Position numbers and translations under genes: made by a program
The notes under the pieces: model-generated
Databases searched by the model: none
What the model saw: only the letters and a program-made list of their open reading frames with translations
Told to the model about the DNA's origin: nothing
Part shown: positions 52,736 to 60,952 of the stretch, in pieces
How positions within the stretch are numbered: position 1 is the stretch's first letter
How the letters are laid out: each line of letters starts with the position of its first letter
NCBI RefSeq assembly: GCF_009193185.1
Contig: NZ_VUKF01000003.1
Location: 62,001-126,000 of the forward strand
Origin: Georgenia thermotolerans
GTDB taxonomy: Bacteria; Actinomycetota; Actinomycetes; Actinomycetales; Actinomycetaceae
Direction: 5' to 3'
Length of the DNA: 64,000 nucleotides

Positions 52736-53644
52736 GTGCGCATCGCCCTGTTCGCCACCTGCCTGAACGAGGCGCTGTTCCCGCAGGCCCCGGCCGCCAC
52801 CGTCCGGCTGCTCGAGCGGCTGGGCCACGAGGTGGACTTCCCGGCCGGGCAGGCCTGCTGCGGGCAGATGCACGTCAACACCGGCTACTTCCGCCAGGCG
52901 GTGCCGGTCATCCGCAACCACGTGGCGGCCTTCGCGCCGGTGCTCGACGGCGCGTGGGACGCGATCGTCGCGCCGTCGGGCTCGTGCGTGGGCTCGGTGC
53001 GCCACCAGCAGGCCATGGTCGCCGACCGGGAGGGTGAGCGGACGCTGGCCCGGGACGCGGCGCTGGTGGCCGAGCGCACCTACGAGCTGTCCGAGCTGCT
53101 CGTCGACGTCCTGGGCGTGACCGACGTCGGCGCGTGGTTCCCGCACCGGGTCACCTACCACCCCACCTGCCACTCGCTGCGCCTGCTCAAGGTCGGCGAC
53201 CGGCCGCTGCGGCTGCTGCGCGCCGTGGCGGGCATCGACCTCGCCGAGCTGCCCGAGGCGGCCTCGTGCTGCGGGTTCGGCGGCACCTTCTCCCTCAAGA
53301 ACGCCGAGACCTCCACGGCGATGGTCACCGAGAAGGTCCGCAACGTCGTGGCCACCGGCGCCGAGGTCCTCGCCGCCGGGGACTACTCGTGCCTGATGAA
53401 CATCGCCGGCGCCCTCTCGCGCGAGGGCACCGGCGTGCACGTGGCCCACCTCGCCGAGATCCTGGCCGCCACCCGCGAGGAGCCGTGGGCCCCCACCGTG
53501 CTGCCCGTGGACCGGCCCGGCGCCGCCCGGCCGCCGGGCCCGGCCGGCCCGCCGCAGGGCGGGCCCGGGCCGGGGGAGCGGGCCGGCACCACGGCGGCGA
53601 CCGCCGCCCCCGCGCCGCAGAACCGCCCGGAGGGATCCCGATGA
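52736..53644 (+). CDS. lutA: L-lactate oxidation complex subunit LutA (CCG-motif Fe-S protein)
   Basis: 302 residues from a GTG with GGAGG 8 nt upstream. Two cysteine-rich CCG domains are present (QACCGQMHVNTGYFRQAV and ASCCGFGGTFSLKN), as in the heterodisulfide-reductase-type LutA/YkgE family. The family is about 240-250 residues long; here a Pro/Gly/Ala-rich tail of about 50 residues is added. With LutB and LutC it oxidises L-lactate to pyruvate. The stop overlaps the lutB start by 4 nt. Confidence 0.92.
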   Translation: MRIALFATCLNEALFPQAPAATVRLLERLGHEVDFPAGQACCGQMHVNTGYFRQAVPVIRNHVAAFAPVLDGAWDAIVAPSGSCVGSVRHQQAMVADREGERTLARDAALVAERTYELSELLVDVLGVTDVGAWFPHRVTYHPTCHSLRLLKVGDRPLRLLRAVAGIDLAELPEAASCCGFGGTFSLKNAETSTAMVTEKVRNVVATGAEVLAAGDYSCLMNIAGALSREGTGVHVAHLAEILAATREEPWAPTVLPVDRPGAARPPGPAGPPQGGPGPGERAGTTAATAAPAPQNRPEGSR

Positions 53645-55164
53645 GCGCCACCTTCCTCGGCATGCCCGAGGTCCGGCCCCTGCCGCCCCACCACCCCGAG
53701 GACCCGCTGCGGTGGGGCCCGACCTTCCCCGAGGCCGCGCACGAGACCCTGGGCAACGCCCAGATGCGGGCCAACCTCGGCCACGCCACCCGCACCATCC
53801 GCGACAAGCGGCTGCGGGTGACCGCCGAGCTGCCCGACTGGGAGGAGCTGCGCGCGGCCGGCGCCGCCATCAAGGCCGAGGCGCTGGCCCGCCTGCCCGA
53901 GCTGCTCACCGAGCTGGAGGCCCAGGTCACCGCCCGCGGCGGGGTGGTGCACTGGGCCCGCGACGCCGCCGAGGCCAACCGCATCGTCGCCGACCTCATC
54001 GCGGCCACCGGGCAGGACGAGGTCGTCAAGGTCAAGTCCATGGCCACCCAGGAGATCGGCCTGAACGAGCACCTCGAGGCCGCCGGCATCACCGCCACCG
54101 AGACCGACCTGGCCGAGCTCATCGTCCAGCTCGCCGGCGACATGCCCTCCCACGTGCTCGTGCCCGCCATCCACCGCAACCGCGAGGAGATCCGGGAGAT
54201 CTTCCTCGAGCGCATGGGCGACGCCCCCGCCGAGCTGACCGCGCAGCCGCGCGAGCTGGCCATGGCGGCCCGGGCGCACCTGCGCGCGAAGTTCCTCGCC
54301 GCCGAGGTGGCCATCTCCGGGGCCAACTTCGCCGTCGCCGAGACCGGCACCGTGGCGGTGTTCGAGTCCGAGGGCAACGGGCGCATGTGCCTGACGCTGC
54401 CGCACACCCTCATCACGGTCATGGGCATCGAGAAGGTGCTCCCGCGCTTCGCGGACCTGGAGGTCTTCACCCAGCTGCTGCCGCGCTCGTCCACCGGCGA
54501 GCGGATGAACCCCTACACGTCCATGTGGACCGGCGTCACCCCCGGCGACGGCCCCCAGGAGTTCCACCTGGTGCTGCTCGACAACGGGCGCACCAAGGCG
54601 CTCGCGGACGAGGTGGGCCGCCAGGCGCTGCGCTGCATCCGCTGCTCGGCGTGCATGAACGTCTGCCCCGTCTACGAGCACACCGGCGGGCACGCCTACG
54701 GGTCGGTCTACCCCGGCCCGATCGGCGCGATCCTCACCCCGCTGCTGCGCGGGACCGGCACCGGGCCGGGCCCGCTGGACCCGCACGACCCCACCGCCAC
54801 CCTGCCCTACGCCTCCTCCCTGTGCGGGGCCTGCTTCGAGGCCTGCCCGGTCAAGATCGACATCCCCGCCGTGCTCGTGCACCTGCGCAACCGGGTGACC
54901 GAGGCCCAGCAGCGCCGCCCGTTGCCCACCGGGTGGGAGGCCGCCCTGGGCGCCGCCTCGGCGGTGATGTCCTCCGGCCGGCGCTTCGGCGCCGCGGCCG
55001 CCACCGCCCGCGCCGGCCGGGTGGTGGCCCGGGACGAGCGGATCGGGCGCCTGCCCTTCCCCGGGTCGCTGTGGACCGGCAGCCGCGACCTGCCCGCCCC
55101 GCCGCCCGAGAGCTTCCGGGCCTGGTGGGCCCGCCACCAGGGCGCGAAGGAGGCGGGGTCGTGA
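53641..55164 (+). CDS. lutB: L-lactate oxidation complex subunit LutB (LUD domain + ferredoxin-type clusters)
   Basis: 507 residues from the ATG at 53641. The LUD domain covers about residues 60-310 (VVKVKSMATQEIGLNEHLE, ANFAVAETGTVAVFESEGNG). Two 4Fe-4S motifs follow: CIRCSACMNVCPVY and SLCGACFEACPVK. A C-terminal region (FRAWWARHQGAK) closes the protein, as in the LutB/YkgF family. It carries electrons within the lactate-oxidising complex. The stop overlaps the lutC start (GTGA). Confidence 0.93.
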   Translation: MSATFLGMPEVRPLPPHHPEDPLRWGPTFPEAAHETLGNAQMRANLGHATRTIRDKRLRVTAELPDWEELRAAGAAIKAEALARLPELLTELEAQVTARGGVVHWARDAAEANRIVADLIAATGQDEVVKVKSMATQEIGLNEHLEAAGITATETDLAELIVQLAGDMPSHVLVPAIHRNREEIREIFLERMGDAPAELTAQPRELAMAARAHLRAKFLAAEVAISGANFAVAETGTVAVFESEGNGRMCLTLPHTLITVMGIEKVLPRFADLEVFTQLLPRSSTGERMNPYTSMWTGVTPGDGPQEFHLVLLDNGRTKALADEVGRQALRCIRCSACMNVCPVYEHTGGHAYGSVYPGPIGAILTPLLRGTGTGPGPLDPHDPTATLPYASSLCGACFEACPVKIDIPAVLVHLRNRVTEAQQRRPLPTGWEAALGAASAVMSSGRRFGAAAATARAGRVVARDERIGRLPFPGSLWTGSRDLPAPPPESFRAWWARHQGAKEAGS

Positions 55165-55808
55165 GCGAGGCCCGCGAGGCCGTCCTCGCCCGCATCCGCG
55201 ACGCCCTGGGCCGCACCCCGGACGCGACGCCGCCGGCCGTGCCGCACGCGTACCGCACCCGCTCGGACGTCGCCCCCGGCTCCCCGGAGGCGCTGGACCT
55301 GCTCGTCGACCGCCTCGAGGACTACAAGGCCCGGGTGCACCGGTGCGCCGCCGCCGACCTGCCCGCCACCCTGGCCGCCCTGCTCGCCGACGCCGGGTCC
55401 GTCGTCGTCCCGCCCGGCCTGCCCGGGGACTGGCTCGCGGGCCTGCTCGCCGGCCCGGACGTGCACACCGACGCCCCCGGCGCCCGGCTGTCCAACGCCG
55501 ACCTCGACGGCGCCGGGGCGGTCCTCACCGGCGCGCGGGTCGCGATCGCGGAGACCGGCACCATCGTGCTGGACGGCGAGCCCGACCAGGGCCGGCGCGC
55601 CATCACCCTGGTCCCGGACCGGCACGTGTGCGTCGTGACCGCCGCGCAGGTGGTGGCCACCGTGCCCGAGGCGATCGCCGTGCTCGGCGCGCACCCCACC
55701 CGCCCGCTGACCTGGATCGCCGGCCCCTCCGCGACCAGCGACATCGAGCTCCAGCGCGTCGAGGGCGTGCACGGCCCCCGGACCCTCGACGTCGTCCTGG
55801 TGCGATGA
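55161..55808 (+). CDS. lutC: L-lactate oxidation complex subunit LutC (LUD domain)
   Basis: 215 residues from a GTG that overlaps the lutB stop. The single LUD domain shows ARVAIAETGTIVLDGEPDQG, LVPDRHVCVVTAAQVV and the C-terminal GPSATSDIELQRVEGVHGPR, which is the family hallmark. It completes the lutABC set. Placement directly after the rhamnose genes fits use of the lactate that the aldolase-dehydrogenase fusion makes. Confidence 0.92.
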   Translation: MSEAREAVLARIRDALGRTPDATPPAVPHAYRTRSDVAPGSPEALDLLVDRLEDYKARVHRCAAADLPATLAALLADAGSVVVPPGLPGDWLAGLLAGPDVHTDAPGARLSNADLDGAGAVLTGARVAIAETGTIVLDGEPDQGRRAITLVPDRHVCVVTAAQVVATVPEAIAVLGAHPTRPLTWIAGPSATSDIELQRVEGVHGPRTLDVVLVR

Positions 55809-55818
55809 CCCGGTCGCG

Positions 55819-56826
55819 ATGACCGCGGGCAACGCGACCGTGCGGGACGTGGCGGCCCGGGCCAAGGTCTCGCTCGGCACCGTGTCCAACGTCCTCAACC
55901 GGCCCGAGGCGGTCAGCCCGGGCACGCTCCAGCGGGTCCACGAGGCCATCGACGCCCTCGGGTTCGTGCCCAACGACGCCGCCCGGCGGCTGCGGACCGG
56001 CCGGAGCCGGTCCGTCGGCCTGGTCGTGCTGGACGTGGGCAACCCCTTCTTCACCGACCTCGCGCGCGGCGCGGAGGCGGCCGTCGAGGCCGCAGGCGGG
56101 ACGATCCTGCTCGGCGACAGCGACCATCGGCCGGAGCGGGAGGCGCGCTACCTCGACCTGTTCGAGGAGCAGCGCGTCCGCGGTGTGCTCGTCTCCCCGG
56201 TCGACGGCGTGAGCCATCTCGACGAGCTCAGCGCCCGGGGAACGCCCACGGTCCTGGTCGACCGGGCGGCGGACCCCGCGCGCTTCTGCTCCACCTCGGT
56301 CGACGACGTCGCGGGCGGCCGCCTGGCGGCCGGGCACCTGCTCGAGCAGGGGTACCGGCGCCTCGCCTTCGTCGGCGGCCCGCTGCGCCTGCGCCAGATG
56401 GCCGACCGCCTCCGCGGGGCCCGGGAGGCCGTCGCGGCCGCCGGCGGCGCCCTCGAGGTGGTCGAGCTGGCGGAGCCGACGGCGCCCCATGGGCGCGTCG
56501 CCGGCGCGGACCTCGCCGCGCGGCCGGTGGCGCACCGCCCGGAGGCGGTGCTCGCCGGCAACGACCTCATCGCCGCGGGCGTGCTCCAGGCGCTCATGCT
56601 CGACGGCGTGCGGGTGCCCGAGGATGTCGGCGTCGTCGGTTACGACGACACGGCCCCCGCGCAGACGGCGGTGGTGCCGCTGTCCTCCGTGCGCCGGCCG
56701 AGCGAGCTGCTGGGCCGCACGGCGGTCGAGCTGCTGCTCGAGGAGGCGGCGGGGGGCGAGCACCGGCACCGGCGCGTCGTCTTCGAGCCCGAGCTCGTCG
56801 TCCGCGGCAGCTCCGTGCGCGGCTGA
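55819..56826 (+). CDS. LacI family repressor, probably of the rhamnose-lactate operon
   Basis: 335 residues, 10 nt after lutC. The DNA-binding part reads TVRDVAARAKVSLGTVSNVLN and PNDAARRLRTGRSRSVGLVV, the standard LacI helix-turn-helix plus hinge. The periplasmic-binding-like effector domain follows (about 62-335). A LacI consensus operator lies at the operon start (47896-47907), so autoregulation of the whole operon is likely. The inducer could be rhamnose or rhamnulose (inference). Confidence 0.9.
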   Translation: MTAGNATVRDVAARAKVSLGTVSNVLNRPEAVSPGTLQRVHEAIDALGFVPNDAARRLRTGRSRSVGLVVLDVGNPFFTDLARGAEAAVEAAGGTILLGDSDHRPEREARYLDLFEEQRVRGVLVSPVDGVSHLDELSARGTPTVLVDRAADPARFCSTSVDDVAGGRLAAGHLLEQGYRRLAFVGGPLRLRQMADRLRGAREAVAAAGGALEVVELAEPTAPHGRVAGADLAARPVAHRPEAVLAGNDLIAAGVLQALMLDGVRVPEDVGVVGYDDTAPAQTAVVPLSSVRRPSELLGRTAVELLLEEAAGGEHRHRRVVFEPELVVRGSSVRG

Positions 56827-56872
56827 GGTCCGGAGCCGTCGGGCCGCATCGGCCGGCGGTCGACGCCGCGCC

Positions 56873-57142
56873 CTACGGCGCGCCGGTCGCGCCCGGCCGG
56901 TCCCAGGCGGCCCCCACGGACAGGCCGGTGGTGATGAGGTGGCGCACGGCGACCACCAGCGCCGTGCTGAGCAGGCTCGACCAGCCCGGCTCGGCCGCGA
57001 GCCGCAGCAGGCCCGCGGCGAGGAGGAAGTCGAGCAGCACCCCGATCGCGGCGCGCACCCCGACGACGAGCACCGCCCCGACGCCGACGACCAGGCCCGC
57101 CGCCACCGCCGCCAGGGCGAGGGTGCTCAGGACCGTGCTCAC
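56873..57142 (-). CDS. Small membrane protein, coupled to a DUF1622 gene
   Basis: 89 residues from a GTG at 57142 that overlaps the upstream gene's stop by 4 nt. Two to three hydrophobic segments are visible (about 2-30, 35-50 and 55-75; TALVVAVRHLITTGLSVG). No named family was recognised. Coupling to the DUF1622 gene suggests the two products act together in the membrane. Confidence 0.6.
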   Translation of the reverse strand: MSTVLSTLALAAVAAGLVVGVGAVLVVGVRAAIGVLLDFLLAAGLLRLAAEPGWSSLLSTALVVAVRHLITTGLSVGAAWDRPGATGAP

Positions 57143-57549
57143 GGCGGGGCCGGCGGGGGCGCGTTGGGGGTGGTGGCGGAGGAGGGGGCGCCGGACGGCG
57201 TGGCCGGCTCGCCCTCGAGCTGGCGCCGCTCCTCGGCGATCTCCTTGGCCAGGAAGTAGTTCAGCCCGGTGCGGATGGCGGCGATCGCGGCCAGCTGCCC
57301 GATCTCGGCGAAGCTCGGCGCCACGGCGGTGCGCAGCACGTCGCTGGCGAGCTGGAACTCCAGGCCCAGGGCGAGGAAGCGCCCGAGCAGCAGGCGCACC
57401 CGGACGAACCCGCGGGTGTCGCGCTGGGCCAGCGCCTTGACGAAGAGCACGAAGGCGATGGCCGCGCCGATCGAGATGACGGCCGCGCCCGCCGCCTCCA
57501 CGAGGCGCACCAGCACGGCCACGACCCGCCCCAGCAGCTCCTCGGTCAT
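57139..57549 (-). CDS. DUF1622 family membrane protein
   Basis: 136 residues from the ATG at 57549. It matches DUF1622: LVEAAGAAVISIGAAIAFVLF, then RVRLLLGRFLALGLEFQLASDVLRTAVAPSF and AAIAAIRTGLNYFLAKEIAEE. Three membrane segments precede a polar Ala/Pro/Thr tail. Function is unknown. It may form a two-gene unit with the small membrane gene downstream. Confidence 0.82.
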   Translation of the reverse strand: MTEELLGRVVAVLVRLVEAAGAAVISIGAAIAFVLFVKALAQRDTRGFVRVRLLLGRFLALGLEFQLASDVLRTAVAPSFAEIGQLAAIAAIRTGLNYFLAKEIAEERRQLEGEPATPSGAPSSATTPNAPPPAPP

Positions 57550-57650
57550 GGATCGCCACCTCCCCCGGCCAGGGGACCGCCCGGGCCAGGGGCCCAACGT
57601 CGCGGCTGGCGGCGGGCGCCGCAACTCGGGCCGCGCGCGAGGATGGTGCC

Positions 57651-58064
57651 GTGACCTACGACATCGACGACGACCCGACCCGGCTCGACCTCGACACCAT
57701 CTGGGCGTTCCTGTCCACCGAGGCGTACTGGAACCGCTGGCGCACCCGGGGCGACGTCGAGGAGCAGGTCCGCACGGCCTGGCGGGTGGTCGGCGCGTAC
57801 GCGCCGGGCGGGGAGCAGGTGGGCTTCGCCCGGGCGGTGTCCGACGGCGTGTCCTTCGCCTTCCTCGCCGACGTCTTCGTCATGCCCGCGCACCGCGGGC
57901 ACGGCCTCGGCAAGCGCCTCGTCAGGGCGATGATCGACGACGGGCCCGGGGCGGGCTTCCGGTGGACGCTGTTCACCGGCGACGCCCACGGCCTGTACGA
58001 GCAGTTCGGCTTCGCGGCGCCCGACGCCACCGCGATGGTCCGCCCGGCGAGGCCGCGCGGCTAG
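57651..58064 (+). CDS. GNAT family N-acetyltransferase
   Basis: 137 residues from a GTG. The acetyl-CoA-binding motif A reads FLADVFVMPAHRGHGLGKRLVRAMI (about residues 65-90), followed by WTLFTGDAHGLYEQFGF. The N-terminus (TIWAFLSTEAYWNRWR) is typical of small uncharacterised GNAT proteins. The substrate is not known. It is divergent from the DUF1622 gene. Confidence 0.88.
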   Translation: MTYDIDDDPTRLDLDTIWAFLSTEAYWNRWRTRGDVEEQVRTAWRVVGAYAPGGEQVGFARAVSDGVSFAFLADVFVMPAHRGHGLGKRLVRAMIDDGPGAGFRWTLFTGDAHGLYEQFGFAAPDATAMVRPARPRG

Positions 58065-58173
58065 GTGTACCCAGCCAAGACGTTGGTCACACCGGCGGGG
58101 CGTCGCGCCGTCGAGGCCGGGGCGGCTTGCCGCCTGGCCGTCGGAGCGGCCACGGTCGCCCGCGGCCCTGCGC

Positions 58174-58437
58174 TCAGGCGGTGATGCCGCGCTCGCGCAT
58201 CAGGGCGCGGTGCCGGACGGCGCGGGCGTGCTCGCCGCGCCGCTCGCACAGCTCGTCGTACGGGACGCCGCCGCGCAGCAGCCGCGCGAGCTGGCCCCAG
58301 CGCCGCTCATCGTCGGCCTCGGCCGCGGCGTAACCCGCGCACCAGCCCTCGCACCGGCCGATCTCGAAGTAGGCCTCGGCGATCGTGCGGGTCTCCGGGG
58401 CCAGCTCGACGAGCGTGGGGACGTCATCGTGATGCAC
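58174..58437 (-). CDS. Small hypothetical protein
   Basis: 87 residues from the GTG at 58437 with AGGAG 6 nt upstream. It is mostly helical (ETRTIAEAYFEIGRCEGWCAGY, ERRWGQLARLLRGGVPYDELCERR), with three Cys. No family was recognised. Between its end and the acetyltransferase gene lies a 109-nt gap with nothing notable. Confidence 0.6.
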   Translation of the reverse strand: MHHDDVPTLVELAPETRTIAEAYFEIGRCEGWCAGYAAAEADDERRWGQLARLLRGGVPYDELCERRGEHARAVRHRALMRERGITA

Positions 58438-58579
58438 GGTGGCTCCTGACGACCGCGGGCGTGGCCTCGCACGTCTGTTCGAACCATCGTGGCCTTTCCC
58501 GGCTCTGCCGTCAAGACCGTCGGGTACGGACGGCCGAGAAGGGCGGTGCACTCACAACCCAGGAGTTGGGAGACACGCT

Positions 58580-59106
58580 TTAGGCGGTCTTCAGGTCGGC
58601 AGCGAGCTGGTCGGCGGCCATGTCGGTGGCCCTCGAGACGACCCGGTTGGCGGCCTTGATGTTCGCCGCGATCTGGTCGGCCATGTTCGTCGCGTAGACG
58701 GCGATCAGCCCGGCGGTGCCGGCGTCCAGCGTCTCGCCCAGGTCCTTGAGGTCGTCGCGGGACATGCCCTTCGTGGCGTGCCCGGTCACCGCGCCGATGG
58801 CCGCGCCCCCGCGCCCCCGGCGGTGGCGAGTCCGATGCCGACGGGCGGGAACAGCGCCGCGGCCACGCCGACGGCCAGGCCCCAGCCAAGGCCCACCGCC
58901 GCCCCGTGCCGGGTGGGCTGCTCGTGCTTCTTGACGATGTGCACCTTGCCGTCGGCGTCCTTCGAGACGACGGCGGCGTCGAAGTCGTTGGAGCTCTTCA
59001 CGGCCCTGTACAGCTCCTTGACCGCCTCGTAGTCGGCGACCGCCGCGTCGACGTCGTCGTACGCGGCCGCGACCACGTACAGGGTGTCCTCATCCTGCTT
59101 GGCCAT
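58580..59106 (-). pseudogene. DUF1269-type membrane-associated protein gene split by a frameshift
   Basis: The first part starts at the ATG 59106 with AAGGAGG upstream (DTLYVVAAAYDDVDAAVADY, a Gly/Ala-rich membrane stretch) and runs off frame after ATAGGAGA near 58805. The rest continues in another frame from about 58800 (GAVTGHATKGMSRDDLKDLG) to the stop at 58580. Joined, they give about 175 residues with the order usual for DUF1269. One missing G in a G-run at about 58806-58816 explains the break, so a sequencing error or phase variation is as likely as true inactivation. Confidence 0.65.
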
Positions 59107-59178
59107 GACGGCCTCCTTCCGGTCGGCTACCAGGCTCGCTCGCCCAGGCTCCGGCGCCCTCCTCCGCTGCTGACGAAG

Positions 59179-60321
59179 TCAGGGCCGAGGGTCCGCCGGG
59201 TCGTCGACGCGCCGGACGAGCGCCGCCGACGTCGCCATGACGACGGCGAGCACCAGGCCGAGGGCGGGGTAGCCGGCCCCGCTGATCACCGCCCCGCCCA
59301 GGACGGCGCCGACGAGATAGCCCAGCTGGGTGGCGCCGGTGCGCGCCGCCATCATCGCCGCCGGCTGGCCGGGCAGCTGGTCGAGCCCGAGGGAGGCCGA
59401 CACCGGCGTCCGCGTCCCCGCCGCCAGGCCCAGGACGCAGAAGAGCGCCACGGCCACCGGCGTCGTCCGGGCGGCGCCGAGCATCAGCGGCAGGAGGACC
59501 GCCATGACGAGCGCGGCCGTGGCGATCAGGCGGCGCCGCGGCCAGCGGCGCGACAGCCGCCCGGAGCGGACCGAGGCCAGGAGGTAGGCGCCGGCGGCGC
59601 CGGCGAGCAGCCACCCCGCCACGGACTCACGCACCCCGAGGCGCTGGATGAAGAAGGCCCCGGCGAAGGTCAGCAGCGAGGTCCACGCGGCGTACCCGGC
59701 CACCTCCGAGACGATCCAGCGGCGCGCGGCGCCCGCCCGGAGCGGGGCGAGGGCGGCGCCGGCCCGCACCGAGGGGGCCGGCAGCGCCGCGGGCGCGGCC
59801 ACCAGCGCGGCGACCGCCAGCGCCGCCGGCAGCGCCTCGGCCGCCCGCCAGGACCACCCCTCGGTCAGCACCCCGGCCACCGGCGTGACCAGGATCCAGG
59901 CCAGCGCGTTGGCGCCGGCGACGTAGCCCGTCGCCCACGGGCGCCGGTCGGCGCCGAACGCCGCGAGGCCGGCGAAGCCGCCGGACAGCAGCAGGGCGAA
60001 GGCGAGGCCGACGAGGACGTGGGCGGCGAGGAACGCCGCCGTGGAGCGGGCCGCGGCCACCGCGCCGCAGGCCAGCAGGGCCAGCGCGGACCCGGCGACG
60101 AGCAGCCGGCGCACCGAGAGCAGGCGCGGCCGGGCGCTGAGGAGCAGCGAGACGGCGACGGCGACCGCGGCGGTGACCGACCGGGCCTGGCCGGCGGCGC
60201 CGACGGTCGTGCCCAGCTCGGCCGCGACGGCGACCACGGTCGGGGCCAGGACCACGAGCAGCGCCTGGGAGGTCATGGTCGCCAGCACCAGCGGGAGAAC
60301 CTTCGGTCCCGAGGCTGCCAT
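59179..60321 (-). CDS. MFS transporter (12-TM)
   Basis: 380 residues with about 12 hydrophobic segments and short loops. TM1 reads LATMTSQALLVVLAPTVVAVAAELG, and there are Arg-rich cytoplasmic turns (SARPRLLSVRRLLV, SGRLSRRWPRRRLIAT). It resembles the AraJ-like sugar-efflux/drug branch, but the substrate is unknown. It is the middle of three genes running the same way without tight spacing. Confidence 0.85.
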   Translation of the reverse strand: MAASGPKVLPLVLATMTSQALLVVLAPTVVAVAAELGTTVGAAGQARSVTAAVAVAVSLLLSARPRLLSVRRLLVAGSALALLACGAVAAARSTAAFLAAHVLVGLAFALLLSGGFAGLAAFGADRRPWATGYVAGANALAWILVTPVAGVLTEGWSWRAAEALPAALAVAALVAAPAALPAPSVRAGAALAPLRAGAARRWIVSEVAGYAAWTSLLTFAGAFFIQRLGVRESVAGWLLAGAAGAYLLASVRSGRLSRRWPRRRLIATAALVMAVLLPLMLGAARTTPVAVALFCVLGLAAGTRTPVSASLGLDQLPGQPAAMMAARTGATQLGYLVGAVLGGAVISGAGYPALGLVLAVVMATSAALVRRVDDPADPRP

Positions 60322-60443
60322 GGCACGCTCCCCGTCCCCGTCAGGAGCGCCGCCCCGGCGGAGCCGCCCCCGCCGGTCGCCGCGCCACCCTCGCCCCGGC
60401 CGGGCGAGCGGTCAGGGCCGCTGGCCCAGGCCCGGCCCGGTCG

Positions 60444-60884
60444 TCACTGCGGAGAGGCCCCGTTCACCCGCAGCCGCTCCGGCACCCGGTCGCGCTCGTA
60501 GGTGATGTCCGTGTACCCGTGGGGCGCCGGGCGACCGTCCGGGCCCAGGTTGACGAACACCATCTTCTCGATGGTGAGGATGCTCTGCCGGGTGAACAGG
60601 TTGCGCACCTCGGCGCGCATCGTCATGGAGGTGCGGCCGAACGCCGTCGCCCGCAGACCCATCTCGACGATGTCCCCCTGCTGGGCGGAGCTGACGAAGT
60701 TGATCTCGGAGATGAACTTCGTGACCACCCGCTCGTTGCCCAGCTGGATCATCACGTAGATGGCCGCCTCCTCGTCGATCCACCGCAGGAGGCTGCCCCC
60801 GAACAGCGTCCCGTTGGCGTTGAGGTCCTCGGGCTTGATCCACTTGCGGGTGCGGAAGTTGATCTCGTCGTCGTCGGGGGTCAT
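60444..60884 (-). CDS. Acyl-CoA thioesterase, hotdog fold (YciA-like)
   Basis: 146 residues. The hotdog motif NANGTLFGGSLLRWIDEEAAIYV with the catalytic Asp-Glu is at about residues 22-43, followed by VTKFISEINFVSSAQQGDIVEMG. The family hydrolyses acyl-CoA thioesters in the cytoplasm; a chain-length preference cannot be read. It stands 68 nt from the YeiH-type gene. Confidence 0.88.
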   Translation of the reverse strand: MTPDDDEINFRTRKWIKPEDLNANGTLFGGSLLRWIDEEAAIYVMIQLGNERVVTKFISEINFVSSAQQGDIVEMGLRATAFGRTSMTMRAEVRNLFTRQSILTIEKMVFVNLGPDGRPAPHGYTDITYERDRVPERLRVNGASPQ

Positions 60885-60952
60885 GCCCCCAGGTTATTGC
60901 GGCCGGTCGACCGCGGCCCGTGCCCGCCGTGGGCACCGGCGGGAGTCGCTTC

